A DNA stretch of 64,000 nucleotides from Mesorhizobium australicum WSM2073 (GCF_000230995.2 NC_019973.1:1998001-2062000); one strand, 5' to 3'. Shown: positions 25,577-34,400, counted from the stretch's first letter. Made by a program: numbers and translations. Notes: generated by a model not told the origin, from the sequence alone.

Positions 25577-26545
25577 TTGGCGCATATCCACGATCACAGC
25601 GGGCACGATCACGGCGGCGGCCATGTGCATGGGTCGACGGACCAGAAGCGCGTCCTGATCGCGGCCTGCCTGACCGCCGGCTTCATGGTGGCCGAGGCGC
25701 TCGGCGGCCTGTTTACCGGGTCGCTGGCGCTGCTGGCCGATGCCGGCCACATGCTCGCCGACGCCATTGCGCTCGGCCTGGCCTGGTATGCCTTCCATCT
25801 GGCGGGCCGGCCGGCAACCGGCCAGCTCACCTACGGCTTCGGCCGCGTCAAGACGCTGGTGGCCTACACCAATGGCATCGCCATTTTCGTCATCGCTCTG
25901 TGGATCGTCTACGAAGCGTGGGATCGCCTGCTGACACCGGCGCCGGTGCTGGGCGGGCCGATGCTGGTGGTGGCGATCCTCGGCCTGCTGGTCAATATCG
26001 GCTCCTTCCTGGTGCTGCATGGCGGCGATAGAGACAACCTCAACATGCGCGGCGCCATCCTGCATGTGCTCGGCGATCTGCTCGGCTCGGCAGCCGCGAT
26101 CGTCGCGGCACTGGTCATCCTGGCGACCGGCTGGACGCCGATCGACCCGATCCTGTCCGTGCTGGTATCGCTGCTGATCCTGTCCACCGCGTGGTCGCTG
26201 ATGCGCGCCGCCGCCCACGTCCTGCTCGAAGGCGTGCCGCCAAGCCTCGATCGCGACCTGATCGCCGGGGACATTCAGGCAACGGTCCAGGGCGTGCGCG
26301 AGGTGCACCATATGCACATCTGGTCGCTCGACGGGTCGAGCAGCATGGCGACGCTGCATGCCTGCCTCAACGAGGGCGTCGATGCCCATCAGGCGGTCAG
26401 CGCCATCAAGAAGCGGCTTGCCAGCGAGCACGGCATCAGCCATGCCACCGTGGAACCGGAATTCGGCCGGTGCGCCGACGATGGCGACGACCATCATCAC
26501 GAGCATGAGCACGATGCGGCCGCGCATCACGGCCACTATCACTAG
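25577..26545 (+). CDS. Cation diffusion facilitator (Zn/Co/Cd exporter)
   Basis: A CDF family antiporter of 322 residues and six transmembrane helices. The TTG at 25577 with GGGAG upstream starts MAHIHDHSGHDHG, a His-rich tail. The metal site shows LLADAGHMLADA in helix 2 and HVLGDLLGS in helix 5, both with the H-x3-D pattern typical of zinc-selective members. The C-terminal cytosolic domain (about 210-300, VREVHHMHIWSLD) ends in another His-rich stretch (DDHHHEHEHD). It probably exports Zn2+. The gene is followed by a small membrane protein. Confidence 0.92.
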   Translation: MAHIHDHSGHDHGGGHVHGSTDQKRVLIAACLTAGFMVAEALGGLFTGSLALLADAGHMLADAIALGLAWYAFHLAGRPATGQLTYGFGRVKTLVAYTNGIAIFVIALWIVYEAWDRLLTPAPVLGGPMLVVAILGLLVNIGSFLVLHGGDRDNLNMRGAILHVLGDLLGSAAAIVAALVILATGWTPIDPILSVLVSLLILSTAWSLMRAAAHVLLEGVPPSLDRDLIAGDIQATVQGVREVHHMHIWSLDGSSSMATLHACLNEGVDAHQAVSAIKKRLASEHGISHATVEPEFGRCADDGDDHHHEHEHDAAAHHGHYH

Positions 26546-26631
26546 GATCGATCGATGACCATTGATCGGACCCTCAGGAGTCCTCCAGCTTTGCAACTCA
26601 GCTCGATGAACGACCGCCGTTCCGGTGCGGC

Positions 26632-26841
26632 ATGATGGACCGTGACACGCGCAATGCGGCCATTGCGGCGGTCTGGATCATGCTTCTGTTCGGCATTGCC
26701 GCTTTCTACCTGCCGACCGTGATGTTGGCACTCGGCAGTTATTCGACCGTGCTGGCGGGTATCTTCGGCACCGTCTTCGTGCTGGCGTTTTTCCTGGTGT
26801 TCTGGTTGCGCGCGCGCACCCAGCGCAAAAATCGGAAGTAA
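26632..26841 (+). CDS. Small two-helix membrane protein
   Basis: A 69-residue protein with two predicted transmembrane helices (about 10-30 and 38-58), separated by a short loop and ending in a basic tail (RARTQRKNRK). Start MMDRDTRN. It ends 12 nt before the DenD-like gene, so the two are probably co-translated. I do not recognise the family. It could be a transporter accessory or simply a small envelope protein. Confidence 0.65.
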   Translation: MMDRDTRNAAIAAVWIMLLFGIAAFYLPTVMLALGSYSTVLAGIFGTVFVLAFFLVFWLRARTQRKNRK

Positions 26842-26853
26842 GGGATATCGGAC

Positions 26854-27834
26854 ATGCGCATTCTGATCACTGGCGCCGCGGGCATGGTCGGCCGCAAACT
26901 CATCGCCCGGCTGGCCAAGGACGGCACGCTGCGCGGCGAGAAGATCACGGCGCTCGACCTCCACGACATCGTGCCGCCGCAGGCGCCAGCCATGGACGGC
27001 GTCAGCGTCGCGCTGCACACGGGGGACCTTGCCGAAGCAGGCGCCGCGGAAAGCCTGGTTGTGTCGCGCCCCGATGTCGTCTTCCACCTCGCCGGCATCG
27101 TGTCGGGTGAGGCGGAAGCGAATTTCGACCTCGGCTACCGCGTCAACCTCGACGGCACGCGTGCGCTGTTCGACGCCATCCGCCTGGCAGGGTTTGCGCC
27201 GCGCGTCGTCTTCACGTCGTCAATCGCCGTTTTCGGCGCGCCGTTCCCGGATGTCATACCGGACGAATTCCACCCGACGCCGCTGACCTCCTACGGCACG
27301 CAGAAGCAAATGAGCGAAGCGCTGCTGGCAGACTATTCCAGGCGCGGCTTCTTCGACGGCATCGGCATCCGGCTGCCGACGATCTGCGTGCGGCCCGGCA
27401 AGCCCAACAAGGCGGCGTCCGGCTTCTTCTCCGGTATCATTCGTGAACCCTTGAGCGGGCAGGAGGCGATCCTGCCGGTGCCGCGCTCGGTCGTGCACAC
27501 CCATGCCAGCCCGCGCTCGGCGGTGAGTTTCCTGATCCATGGCGCGGAGATCGAGGGCGCAGCCGTGGGGCCGCGCCGCAACCTGACGATGCCGGGTGTC
27601 GCCGTCACCGTTGGCGAGCAGATCGAGGCGCTGGAACGGGTGGCTGGATCGCAGGCGACAAGCCTGATCCGCGAGGTGCCCGACGAGACGATCTGGGCAA
27701 TCGTCAAGGGCTGGCCGACCCGCTTCGAGGCGCGGCGGTCAAGGGAACTTGGCTTCAGTGCCGAAAAGAGTTTTGACGAGATCATCCGCGCGCATATCGA
27801 GGATGAGCTGGGCGGCAAGATTCCCGGTCAGTAG
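26854..27834 (+). CDS. denD: NAD-dependent epimerase/dehydrogenase, DenD-like (D-erythronate dehydrogenase)
   Basis: A 326-residue extended SDR. The Rossmann motif GAAGMVG is at about residues 7-13, followed by LDLHDI, HLAGIVSGEAEANF, and the catalytic S-Y-K set (TSSIAVFG and SYGTQK). The segments RLPTICVRPGKPNKAASGFFS and VHTHASPRSAV are typical of the DenD group, which oxidises D-erythronate to 2-oxo-tetronate. The other tetronate genes (denK/otnC etc.) are not here, so the in vivo substrate is unsure. Confidence 0.85.
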   Translation: MRILITGAAGMVGRKLIARLAKDGTLRGEKITALDLHDIVPPQAPAMDGVSVALHTGDLAEAGAAESLVVSRPDVVFHLAGIVSGEAEANFDLGYRVNLDGTRALFDAIRLAGFAPRVVFTSSIAVFGAPFPDVIPDEFHPTPLTSYGTQKQMSEALLADYSRRGFFDGIGIRLPTICVRPGKPNKAASGFFSGIIREPLSGQEAILPVPRSVVHTHASPRSAVSFLIHGAEIEGAAVGPRRNLTMPGVAVTVGEQIEALERVAGSQATSLIREVPDETIWAIVKGWPTRFEARRSRELGFSAEKSFDEIIRAHIEDELGGKIPGQ

Positions 27835-27849
27835 CGCACGGTGCCTATC

Positions 27850-27866
27850 CCATTCCAACGGAATGG
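27850..27866. terminator. Stem-loop between convergent genes
   Basis: CCATTCC, loop AAC, GGAATGG (extendable with CCTA/TAGG). It lies between the DenD-like stop at 27834 and the NicO stop at 27873. No clear T-run. Confidence 0.5.
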
Positions 27867-27872
27867 TAGGGT

Positions 27873-29039
27873 CTAAACGCTGCCCGTCAGGCTCGCGGAC
27901 AGCAGCAGCAGTCCGAACAGGAAGACGAAGGCCGCGCCGCCGATCTCGACGATCGAGTGGATGCGGTTGCCCATGCGGCCGTCGCCGGCGAAATACACTG
28001 CCCAGTTCTTGGCGGTCACCGCCAGTGTGGCCAGGGCCGAGACGGTGATCGCGGTTCCGATCGACATTGCCAGCACCGACAGCAGGCCGCCGAGCCAGAG
28101 CCCGTTGAGCAGCGCGAAGCTGAGAACGATCAACGCACCGGAGCAAGGGCGGATGCCGACGGCGGCCACCGCCGACCAGGCGGTGCGCCAGTCGAAGCGG
28201 TCACCCGACAGCAGCGCCGGATCGGGCGCATGCGAGTGGCCACAGGTGTCGCAGACCTCGCCGCTGGCGTGGTCGTGATGCGCATGATCATGCGCGCCGT
28301 GGCCGTAATGATCGTGCGAATGGCCATGCCCATGGTCGTGATCGCCATGCCCGTGCAGTGCGTGGGAATGAGCGTGCGCCGCATGGTCGTGAGCGCCATG
28401 CGAATGGCCTGCATGGGAATGACCGGCGTGAGCCGCCGACAGGCTGTAGGCCGGGCCCTTGCCAAACAGGCGCAGGACGGCTGGGCCGAGCTTGCGCCAC
28501 AAAAGCCAGGCGCCAAAGAGGGTGACCAGGGCAAAGCTCATGATCTCCATGAACCAGGCCGCATCGGTCATCGAGATGGTGGTGCCGCGCAGGACGAAAT
28601 AGGCCAGCAGCATCACCAGGATCGCCGTCAGGCCCTGCAGCAGCGCCGAGACGAAGGACAATAGGATGCCGCGCTTCAGCGCCACTTCGTTGGCCACCAT
28701 ATAAGACGAGATCACCGCCTTGCCGTGGCCGGGGCCGGCGGCGTGGAAAATGCCATAGGCGAAGGACAGGCCGATGAGTATCCAGATCTTGCTGTTGTCC
28801 TGGCGCATTGCCTTCATGGCGGTCGCCAGCGCGCGGTAGAATTCCTGCTGCCTCAGATTGATCCACATCAGGATATGGGCGAACGGACCGGTGGTGGGTG
28901 CCATGCCGTCATTGACGCCGATGCCGAGCGAACTCTGGGCGTGCGCGGCATTGGCGAAATGCATCATGGCAAAGGCAAGGGCCAACAGGCCGACTGCCAA
29001 ACGCAGGGACGGTTTCGAACAGTTCCCGATCGGGTTCAC
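27873..29039 (-). CDS. NicO-type nickel/cobalt exporter with long His-rich loop
   Basis: A 388-residue inner-membrane protein of the NicO (RcnA-like) family. An N-terminal signal/anchor helix and transmembrane helices surround FHAAGPGHGKAVISSY (typical motif). A cytosolic loop of about 75 residues is packed with histidine (about residues 190-265, HSHAGHSHGAHDH and so on), including a cysteine pair CDTCGH near its end. A second motif RPCSGALIVLSFAL follows. It probably expels Ni2+ or Co2+, with the His loop as metal sensor or trap. The DUF1007 gene lies 5 nt upstream in the same operon. Confidence 0.9.
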   Translation of the reverse strand: MNPIGNCSKPSLRLAVGLLALAFAMMHFANAAHAQSSLGIGVNDGMAPTTGPFAHILMWINLRQQEFYRALATAMKAMRQDNSKIWILIGLSFAYGIFHAAGPGHGKAVISSYMVANEVALKRGILLSFVSALLQGLTAILVMLLAYFVLRGTTISMTDAAWFMEIMSFALVTLFGAWLLWRKLGPAVLRLFGKGPAYSLSAAHAGHSHAGHSHGAHDHAAHAHSHALHGHGDHDHGHGHSHDHYGHGAHDHAHHDHASGEVCDTCGHSHAPDPALLSGDRFDWRTAWSAVAAVGIRPCSGALIVLSFALLNGLWLGGLLSVLAMSIGTAITVSALATLAVTAKNWAVYFAGDGRMGNRIHSIVEIGGAAFVFLFGLLLLSASLTGSV

Positions 29040-29044
29040 CGGAT

Positions 29045-29713
29045 CTATCCTTCTGGCTGACAGGTCAGTTCGAGTTTGGTGGCAAAGATCTTGCTCATGT
29101 CGGTGCCTGTCGGATCGTTGAAGAAGGCATCCGTCAGGGTCTTCTGGTTTTCCTTGATCGCTTCGTCCGGGTCCGGCCGGACGACCTTGCTCGTGCAGTT
29201 CGACGGCAGGCCCTCGACGGTGATGTTGGAATCCTCGGTGAAGTCGATCGCCGTGTAGAAGGTCGGATCGTAGACGCCGATGTCGATCGTGCCGGACAGC
29301 TTGATCGGCGCCTTCGGTTCGGATTCAAACAGGATGATCAACTGGTCGTTGTCGAAATTGGCCATCAGATGCGGCGGCGGCGTCATCGCCACGTCCTTGC
29401 CGTCCTGCGTGACGAGCTGGAAATAATTGAACTCGACCAGCGAGGCATGGACGGTGTCGGCGACCTCCTTCAGCTCCTTGTCGTCAAGCTTCAGGTCGGA
29501 GTTCTTGTCGAACTCCATCATCACCGTGCTCGAAAACAGATCGTCGAAGCGCCACAGATGACGCAACGCTTTCACACTTTGGTGATCCGGGGACAGGACC
29601 ACGTCGAGGCGCGCCTCGGCGAAGACGTGCGGATGCACCTCGGCCGGTCCTGTCGCGGCAAAGATCGCCGCCAAGGCCGAGGCCAGCATGATTGCGTGCC
29701 GTTTCAGATGCAT
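29045..29713 (-). CDS. DUF1007 family periplasmic protein
   Basis: A 222-residue secreted protein of DUF1007, which commonly precedes NicO exporters in proteobacteria. The ATG at 29713 gives a signal peptide (MHLKRHAIMLASALAAIFA). The mature start EVHPHVFAEARL with its two histidines is the family hallmark, followed by RHLWRFDDLFSS and FDKNSDLKLDDKEL, an EF-hand-like acidic loop. It probably delivers metal to the exporter or regulates it. The gap to the exporter gene is 5 nt. Confidence 0.9.
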   Translation of the reverse strand: MHLKRHAIMLASALAAIFAATGPAEVHPHVFAEARLDVVLSPDHQSVKALRHLWRFDDLFSSTVMMEFDKNSDLKLDDKELKEVADTVHASLVEFNYFQLVTQDGKDVAMTPPPHLMANFDNDQLIILFESEPKAPIKLSGTIDIGVYDPTFYTAIDFTEDSNITVEGLPSNCTSKVVRPDPDEAIKENQKTLTDAFFNDPTGTDMSKIFATKLELTCQPEG

Positions 29714-29790
29714 TCGCGGTCGCGATTCCCTTGGCTTTCGAGAGCGTGGTCGAAGGTTACCAGAAAGGGGGCGAAATTGGGACTGCGGGC

Positions 29791-29808
29791 GCATGTCACC
29801 CAAAAGTG
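29791..29808. repeat. Possible remnant of the dispersed repeat
   Basis: GCATGTCACCCAAAAGTG resembles one end of the repeat family seen at 1264 and 48334 (in reverse, ...GGGCGACATGC). It lies upstream of the DUF1007 gene. Too short to be sure. Confidence 0.3.
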
Positions 29809-29880
29809 CGCGAGGCTTTGGATAGCGCCACGCATGCAGGAGAGCTCAAAAGCGTGCGGTATCCGGGCTGCTGGGGCAGG

Positions 29881-30780
29881 TCAGGCGCTCTCGCGCGTCC
29901 TGAACCACTGCACCAGGAAATCGACGAAAACGCGCACCTTCGCCGGAAGGTAACGGCGATGCGGATAGACGGCGAAGATGCCGCCGCCCGACAGGATGCG
30001 GTCGTCGAGCACCGCCACCAATTGGCCGCTCTTGAGGTCTGGGGCGGCGATGAAATCCGGCAGGATGCAAAATCCAAGCCCCGACAAGGCCGCAGCGCGC
30101 GCCGCCATCGGGCTGTTGACCTCGATCGGGCCGGAGACGGCGATGCTTACCGGATCGCCATTGTCGCCCTTGAAGGGCCAGTTGTTCAGTCCGCGGCCAT
30201 TGGTGTCGACGATGCAGGGCATGTGGCCGAGATCCTGCGGTCGTGTCGGCATGCCATGCTTGGCGATCAGTTCTGGAGAGCCGCAGAGCTTGATCGAAAA
30301 CGGCGCCAGCCGCCTGGCGATCAGCGACGAGTTCTCCAGCCGCGAGATGCGCACGGCAAGGTCGAAGCCTTCCTCGACCAGATCGACGAAGCGGTCGTCG
30401 AGCTGGATGTCGAGCACGATGTCGGGATACTGCTTGGCGAAGTCGATCAGCGACTGGCCGATCGGCGCGTCGGCGAAGGTGCGCGGCGCCGACAGCTTGA
30501 TGCGGCCGCGCACGTCGCCGGAGGACTCGCGCACGGCGTCGGCCAGGCTATCGACCTCGCGCACGATTTCCGAGGCGCGGCGGTAGTAGGTGTGGCCGGC
30601 CTCGGTCATCGAGAACTGGCGCGTGGTGCGGTTCAGCAGCAGAGCGCCGAGCTCGTCCTCCAGCTCGCGCACATATTTCGACAGCAGCGCCTTGGAGCGG
30701 CCGATCTTGCGCGCCGCCGCCGAAAAGCCCTCGGCTTCGACGACGTCGATGAAGGCGCGCATGCGGGTCAGTGTGTCCAT
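29881..30780 (-). CDS. LysR-family transcriptional regulator
   Basis: A 299-residue LysR regulator. The N-terminal helix-turn-helix lies at about 1-60 (MDTLTRMRAFIDVVEAEGFSAAAR split with IGRSKALLSKYVRELEDELG). The effector domain holds VDLVEEGFDLAVRISRLENSS, typical of the DsdC/YafC-like subgroup that recognises small organic molecules. It begins 3 nt after the stop of the amidase gene, so both are in one operon and the regulator may sense the amidase substrate or product. Confidence 0.92.
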   Translation of the reverse strand: MDTLTRMRAFIDVVEAEGFSAAARKIGRSKALLSKYVRELEDELGALLLNRTTRQFSMTEAGHTYYRRASEIVREVDSLADAVRESSGDVRGRIKLSAPRTFADAPIGQSLIDFAKQYPDIVLDIQLDDRFVDLVEEGFDLAVRISRLENSSLIARRLAPFSIKLCGSPELIAKHGMPTRPQDLGHMPCIVDTNGRGLNNWPFKGDNGDPVSIAVSGPIEVNSPMAARAAALSGLGFCILPDFIAAPDLKSGQLVAVLDDRILSGGGIFAVYPHRRYLPAKVRVFVDFLVQWFRTRESA

Positions 30781-30783
30781 TGT

Positions 30784-31980
30784 TCAGGCTCTTTGTGCTG
30801 CGTCGAGAAGTTTTCGGCCGAGCCGTATCAGGCCAATGTCGCTGCCGGAAGGGCCAAGCAGCGACAGGCCGAACGGAGCGCCGGCGACCGAGCCGATCGG
30901 CAAGGTGATCTGCGGAAAGCCGGAGAGCCCGGCCAGGCATAGAAGATGGAGCGCGCGTTCGCGGTAGGCCTGGAATTGCTCCGGTGTGCTGTCGATATAG
31001 GGTGCCGGACCCGGCACTGTCGGCAGGACAAGGAAGCCGTCCTTGCCAAGCAAGGCGCTGAGTTCGCCGCGAAAGGTCAGCCGGCGCACCTTCTCGGTCT
31101 GTGCCGTCCGGTCGTCGACCGCACGGCCAAAGCCGAACCGCTCCTCGACGCCGGGCCCGAGTTCGCGCTCGCCGCTGGTGATCCATTCGCCATGCACTGT
31201 CCAGGCCTCCCTGGCCTGCAGGCGGCGAAAGCACCAGTAGAGTTCGTCCGGGGACGAGCTGAAGCGCGTCGTTGGCATCGCCGGCGTGCCGAACACCGTG
31301 CCCACCAGCGCCTTCATTCCGGCATATTCGGCGGCCGCCGGCCGGGCGACCATCTCGTCCAGCCAACTGAGCGCCAGCGGACGGTCCAGGGAATGCTGGT
31401 GCGGATCGCGGCCAAGCAGCAGCTTGCCGACAGTCTCATAGGTTTCGATGTCGTCGGCGAACCAGCCGAACGTGTCGAAACTCGGCGCCAGTTGCATGGT
31501 GCCGTCGAGGGAAATGCGGCCATGCGTGGTGCGCAGCCCGATCAGCCCGCAGAAACTCGCCGGCGCGCGGATCGAACCGCCGGTGTCGGATCCCGTGGCG
31601 ATGTCGGCCAATCTGCCCGCCACCGCCGCCGCCGACCCCGACGACGAGCCTCCGGTGACACGGTCGGGAGCCGCGGGGTTCACCGGAAACGGAAAATGCG
31701 CGTTCTGGCCGAACAGAGCGAAGGCGAGTTCGTCGGTCTGCGTCTTGCCGATGAAGCGCGCACCGGCGTCGAGAATTGCCTGCACGGCCGGCGCCGTGCG
31801 CGAAGCGGCGTGGCCATTGGCGAATTTCTGCAAATTGCCGCAACCGGTGCGGTAGCCGGCAACGTCGTAAATATCCTTGACCGCCAGCCGCAGGCCGGCC
31901 AGGGGTCCAAGTTCGGCATGCGCCACCGGCATCTGGCGAAGGTCGAGAAAGGCGTTGAAAGGGCCGTGCGTGCCTGTCAT
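30784..31980 (-). CDS. Amidase (amidase signature family)
   Basis: A 398-residue amidase-signature enzyme. The Ser-cisSer-Lys triad is visible: Lys35 in LAVKDIYDVAG, the GGSSSGSAAA loop at 110-119 and Ser136 in GSDTGGSIRAP. The ATG at 31980 starts MTGTHGPFNAF; a much longer upstream open frame runs through low-GC noncoding DNA and is rejected. The protein is shorter than GatA, lacks its C-terminal extension, and is probably a catabolic amidase with unknown amide. LysR follows 3 nt downstream. Confidence 0.92.
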   Translation of the reverse strand: MTGTHGPFNAFLDLRQMPVAHAELGPLAGLRLAVKDIYDVAGYRTGCGNLQKFANGHAASRTAPAVQAILDAGARFIGKTQTDELAFALFGQNAHFPFPVNPAAPDRVTGGSSSGSAAAVAGRLADIATGSDTGGSIRAPASFCGLIGLRTTHGRISLDGTMQLAPSFDTFGWFADDIETYETVGKLLLGRDPHQHSLDRPLALSWLDEMVARPAAAEYAGMKALVGTVFGTPAMPTTRFSSSPDELYWCFRRLQAREAWTVHGEWITSGERELGPGVEERFGFGRAVDDRTAQTEKVRRLTFRGELSALLGKDGFLVLPTVPGPAPYIDSTPEQFQAYRERALHLLCLAGLSGFPQITLPIGSVAGAPFGLSLLGPSGSDIGLIRLGRKLLDAAQRA

Positions 31981-32269
31981 CGTTCGATATCCGTATACGG
32001 TGGGCCAACATTGTTCGATGCCAGAAATTTTACAACCTGCGATACGATTTTTATTGATTGTGAAATGCTTCGCTCTTATATCGCGCTTGCCCAAAGTCGC
32101 ACGTGCCTGTGGGTGTCCGCCGATCCTCGAATGGTGAGGGAAATCGGTAAGGTAACTGGAGCTAACCCCTCCAGTCGGTTTAGCGGCCAACCGCCAGACC
32201 GAGGACACCTTGAAGCAACGACGGTGCGGGCCTTTCTGGTTCTCTGCCGGTTGTCCAAAGACCGGGGTT

Positions 32270-32521
32270 ACTGAAGAGGCACACCTTCATTGCCGGCAGT
32301 GCGGAACGGGGTTCTCCCAATCCAAGCCAAGGCAGACAAAGCGAACCGAAGCCGGGCAAGGCTAAGGTTCATCGCCGCGAGACGGCGTTTCATGGTTCCG
32401 GGGTCTCCACCGGCTGGTTCCATGGATTTTCCGTCCCGCCTTTGTTTGACCGCGTGTTCGCGAGGCCGACAGCCCGCGCCCGCACCCTTGTGCGCGCCGA
32501 AAGGCGCGATGGAGAAACCCG
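32270..32521 (+). ncRNA. Candidate speF-type leader RNA upstream of the decarboxylase
   Basis: In alphaproteobacteria an mRNA motif named speF lies in the 5' leader of ornithine decarboxylase genes. This leader is at the right place, is long, GC-rich and structured: CGCCG...CGGCG at about 32374-32388, repeated GGTTCC segments at 32395 and 32417, and a 6-bp stem with GAAA loop at 32493-32508 next to the ribosome site. I could not check the motif itself, so the assignment rests on position and general structure. Confidence 0.4.
32493..32508 (+). promoter_or_regulatory. GAAA-tetraloop hairpin next to the decarboxylase ribosome site
   Basis: CGCGCC-GAAA-GGCGCG forms a compact hairpin ending 2 nt before GGAGA and 13 nt before the ATG at 32522. 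It may be part of leader-based control of translation. Confidence 0.6.
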
Positions 32522-33655
32522 ATGGCCACACAGCGCATCCTCGACTTCCTCGCCACCCGACGTCCGTCCGGCCCCTGCCTCGTCGTCGACCTCGACGTCG
32601 TCCGCGACAATTTCCGCGCCTTCGAGAAGGCTCTGCCCGATTCCAAGATCTACTATGCGGTGAAAGCAAACCCGGCGCCGGAAATCCTGCGCCTGCTTGC
32701 TGCGATGGGCTCGTCCTTCGACACCGCTTCCGTTGCCGAAGTCGAGATGGCGATGGACGCCGGTGCGCCGGCGGACCGCATCTCCTTCGGCAACACCATC
32801 AAGAAGGAGCGTGACATTGCACGCGCCTACCAGCTCGGCATCCGGCTGTTCGCGGTCGATTGCGTCGAGGAAGTCGAGAAGATCGCGCGCGCTGCTCCAG
32901 GCTCCCGCGTGTTCTGCCGCGTGCTGACCGATGGCGAGGGCGCCGAGTGGCCGCTGTCGCGCAAGTTCGGCTGCGTGCCCGACATGGCCGTCGACGTGCT
33001 GCGCCATGCCAGGGGCCTCGGCCTCGACGCCCATGGCGTGTCGTTCCATGTCGGCTCGCAGCAGACCGACCTGACCGCGTGGGACCGTGCTCTGGCCGAC
33101 GCCAAGAAGGTGTTCGCGACGCTCGCGGAAGAAGGCATCGTGCTCAAGATGGTCAATATGGGCGGCGGCTTCCCGACGCGCTATTTGCGTGACGTGCCGG
33201 CGGCCCAGGCCTATGGCCAGGCGATCTTCTCGGCGCTGCGCAAGCACTTCGGCAACGCCATTCCCGAGACGATCATCGAGCCGGGTCGCGGCATGGTCGG
33301 CAATGCCGGCGTCATCAAGTCGGAAGTCGTGCTGATCTCGAAGAAGGCCGACAACGACAATGTGCGCTGGGTGTTCCTCGACATCGGCAAGTTCGGCGGT
33401 CTGGCCGAGACCATGGACGAGGCGATCCGCTATCCCCTCGTCACCCGCCATGACGGCAGCGAGACCGCGCCTTGCGTGCTCGCCGGCCCGACCTGCGATT
33501 CGGCCGACGTGATGTACGAAAAGACGCCCTATCCGCTGCCCTTGTCACTGACCATCGGCGACGAGGTGCTGATTGAAGGCACCGGCGCCTACACGACCAC
33601 CTACTCGGCGGTCGCCTTCAACGGCTTCGAGCCTCTCCGATCCTACGTGATCTGA
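32522..33655 (+). CDS. Ornithine/lysine decarboxylase, PLP fold type III
   Basis: Decarboxylates ornithine (or lysine) to putrescine (or cadaverine), feeding homospermidine synthesis by hss. The 377-residue protein is the eukaryote-like alanine-racemase-fold type. The PLP lysine is Lys48 in YYAVKANPAP. FHVGSQQ lies at 176-181, MGGGFPT at 213-219, EPGRGMVGNAG at 253-263 and the active-site cysteine is about Cys325 in GPTCDSADV. Start supported by GGAGA 6 nt upstream. It is probably controlled through its long leader. Confidence 0.93.
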   Translation: MATQRILDFLATRRPSGPCLVVDLDVVRDNFRAFEKALPDSKIYYAVKANPAPEILRLLAAMGSSFDTASVAEVEMAMDAGAPADRISFGNTIKKERDIARAYQLGIRLFAVDCVEEVEKIARAAPGSRVFCRVLTDGEGAEWPLSRKFGCVPDMAVDVLRHARGLGLDAHGVSFHVGSQQTDLTAWDRALADAKKVFATLAEEGIVLKMVNMGGGFPTRYLRDVPAAQAYGQAIFSALRKHFGNAIPETIIEPGRGMVGNAGVIKSEVVLISKKADNDNVRWVFLDIGKFGGLAETMDEAIRYPLVTRHDGSETAPCVLAGPTCDSADVMYEKTPYPLPLSLTIGDEVLIEGTGAYTTTYSAVAFNGFEPLRSYVI

Positions 33656-33681
33656 CGGCTCATTAGAGCTGTTCAGATCAT

Positions 33682-33710
33682 CCCAGGTGGGCGCCCGTCG
33701 CCCACTTGGG
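33682..33710. terminator. Strong stem-loop after the decarboxylase
   Basis: CCCAGGTGGGCG, loop CCCGT, CGCCCACTTGGG (12 pairs, one G-U), starting 27 nt past the stop at 33655. No T-run follows, so it may stabilise the mRNA end or stop transcription inefficiently. Confidence 0.6.
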
Positions 33711-33753
33711 CTCGCCTGTGGAACATATCTCCGCTCGTGAAGGGATCGCGGAA

Positions 33754-34323
33754 ATGGAAATGTCAGTCGAATTCGTAGCTCATGCGCCGGCCTTCGCCAT
33801 GGTCGCCGAAACCGCTGCCGACGTGGCGGCGCGCGAAGCCTTGCTCGATCGCGCCATGGGGCCGAAGCGCAAGACCAAATCATCGGAGAAGCTGCGCCGC
33901 GGCCGCCGGCCCTCGGAGGGGCTTGCCTTCGTCGCACGCGATGCCTCGGGCGGCGTGGCCGGCACCGTGCGGCTATGGGATGTCACGCTGGGCGAGGGCG
34001 GTCCGCCAGCGCTGCTGCTTGGCCCGCTCGCCGTCGACCCGTCGCTCAAGAGTGCCGGCATCGGCTCGGCGCTGATGCGGCATGCCATCGCGGAAGCCGC
34101 GCGCCTCGGCCACGCCGCGATCCTGCTGGTTGGGGACGAGCCTTACTATGGCCGCTTCGGCTTTTCGGCTGCCAGGACCGGGGCGCTCGCCATGCCGGGG
34201 CCTTACGAACGGCACCGTCTGCTGGCCTTGGAACTGGTGGAGGGCGTGCTTGACGGCGCCAGGGGTACGCTGAAGGCGTCCGGCCGCAAGCTCAAGGCAC
34301 AGGCGCCGACCTTGGCCGCATGA
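33754..34323 (+). CDS. GNAT N-acetyltransferase (YhbS-like)
   Basis: A 189-residue acetyltransferase. I choose the ATG at 33754 because AAGGGA lies about 9 nt upstream; a second ATG follows two codons later. The cofactor-binding part is LLLGPLAVDPSLKSAGIGSAL with RHAIAEAARLGH, then YYGRFGFS as in YhbS-type proteins. The N-terminus has ALLDRAMGPKRKTKSSEKLR, the basic stretch common in the rhizobial group. Substrate unknown. Confidence 0.87.
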   Translation: MEMSVEFVAHAPAFAMVAETAADVAAREALLDRAMGPKRKTKSSEKLRRGRRPSEGLAFVARDASGGVAGTVRLWDVTLGEGGPPALLLGPLAVDPSLKSAGIGSALMRHAIAEAARLGHAAILLVGDEPYYGRFGFSAARTGALAMPGPYERHRLLALELVEGVLDGARGTLKASGRKLKAQAPTLAA

Positions 34324-34346
34324 AGCCTTAAGCGCGACTGCCCTTC

Positions 34347-34382
34347 AAACGAAACGCCGCCTGAAAAGGCGGCGTTTCGTTT
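34347..34382. terminator. Bidirectional terminator
   Basis: A perfect 16-bp stem (34347-34362 with 34367-34382) around a GAAA loop, beginning AAACGAAACGCC. A and T runs flank it on both sides, so it can end both the GNAT (stop 34323) and the convergent SCP2 gene (stop 34401). Confidence 0.93.
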
Positions 34383-34400
34383 ATCTCGAAGTCGTGCCTG

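Larger units (their letters stand above)
31981..32521. other. 541-bp intergenic region between divergent amidase and decarboxylase genes
   Basis: No protein is supported here. The left 200 bp are lower in GC and probably hold both promoters. A small dyad ACTGGAG/CTCCAGT is at 32155-32175. The right 250 bp, before the decarboxylase, are richer in GC and in possible stems; see the leader entry. Confidence 0.6.

Noticed and set aside
31981..32208. Longer amidase N-terminus
   Set aside because: The 76 extra residues lack similarity to amidases and lie in the promoter region; the ATG at 31980 fits the family.
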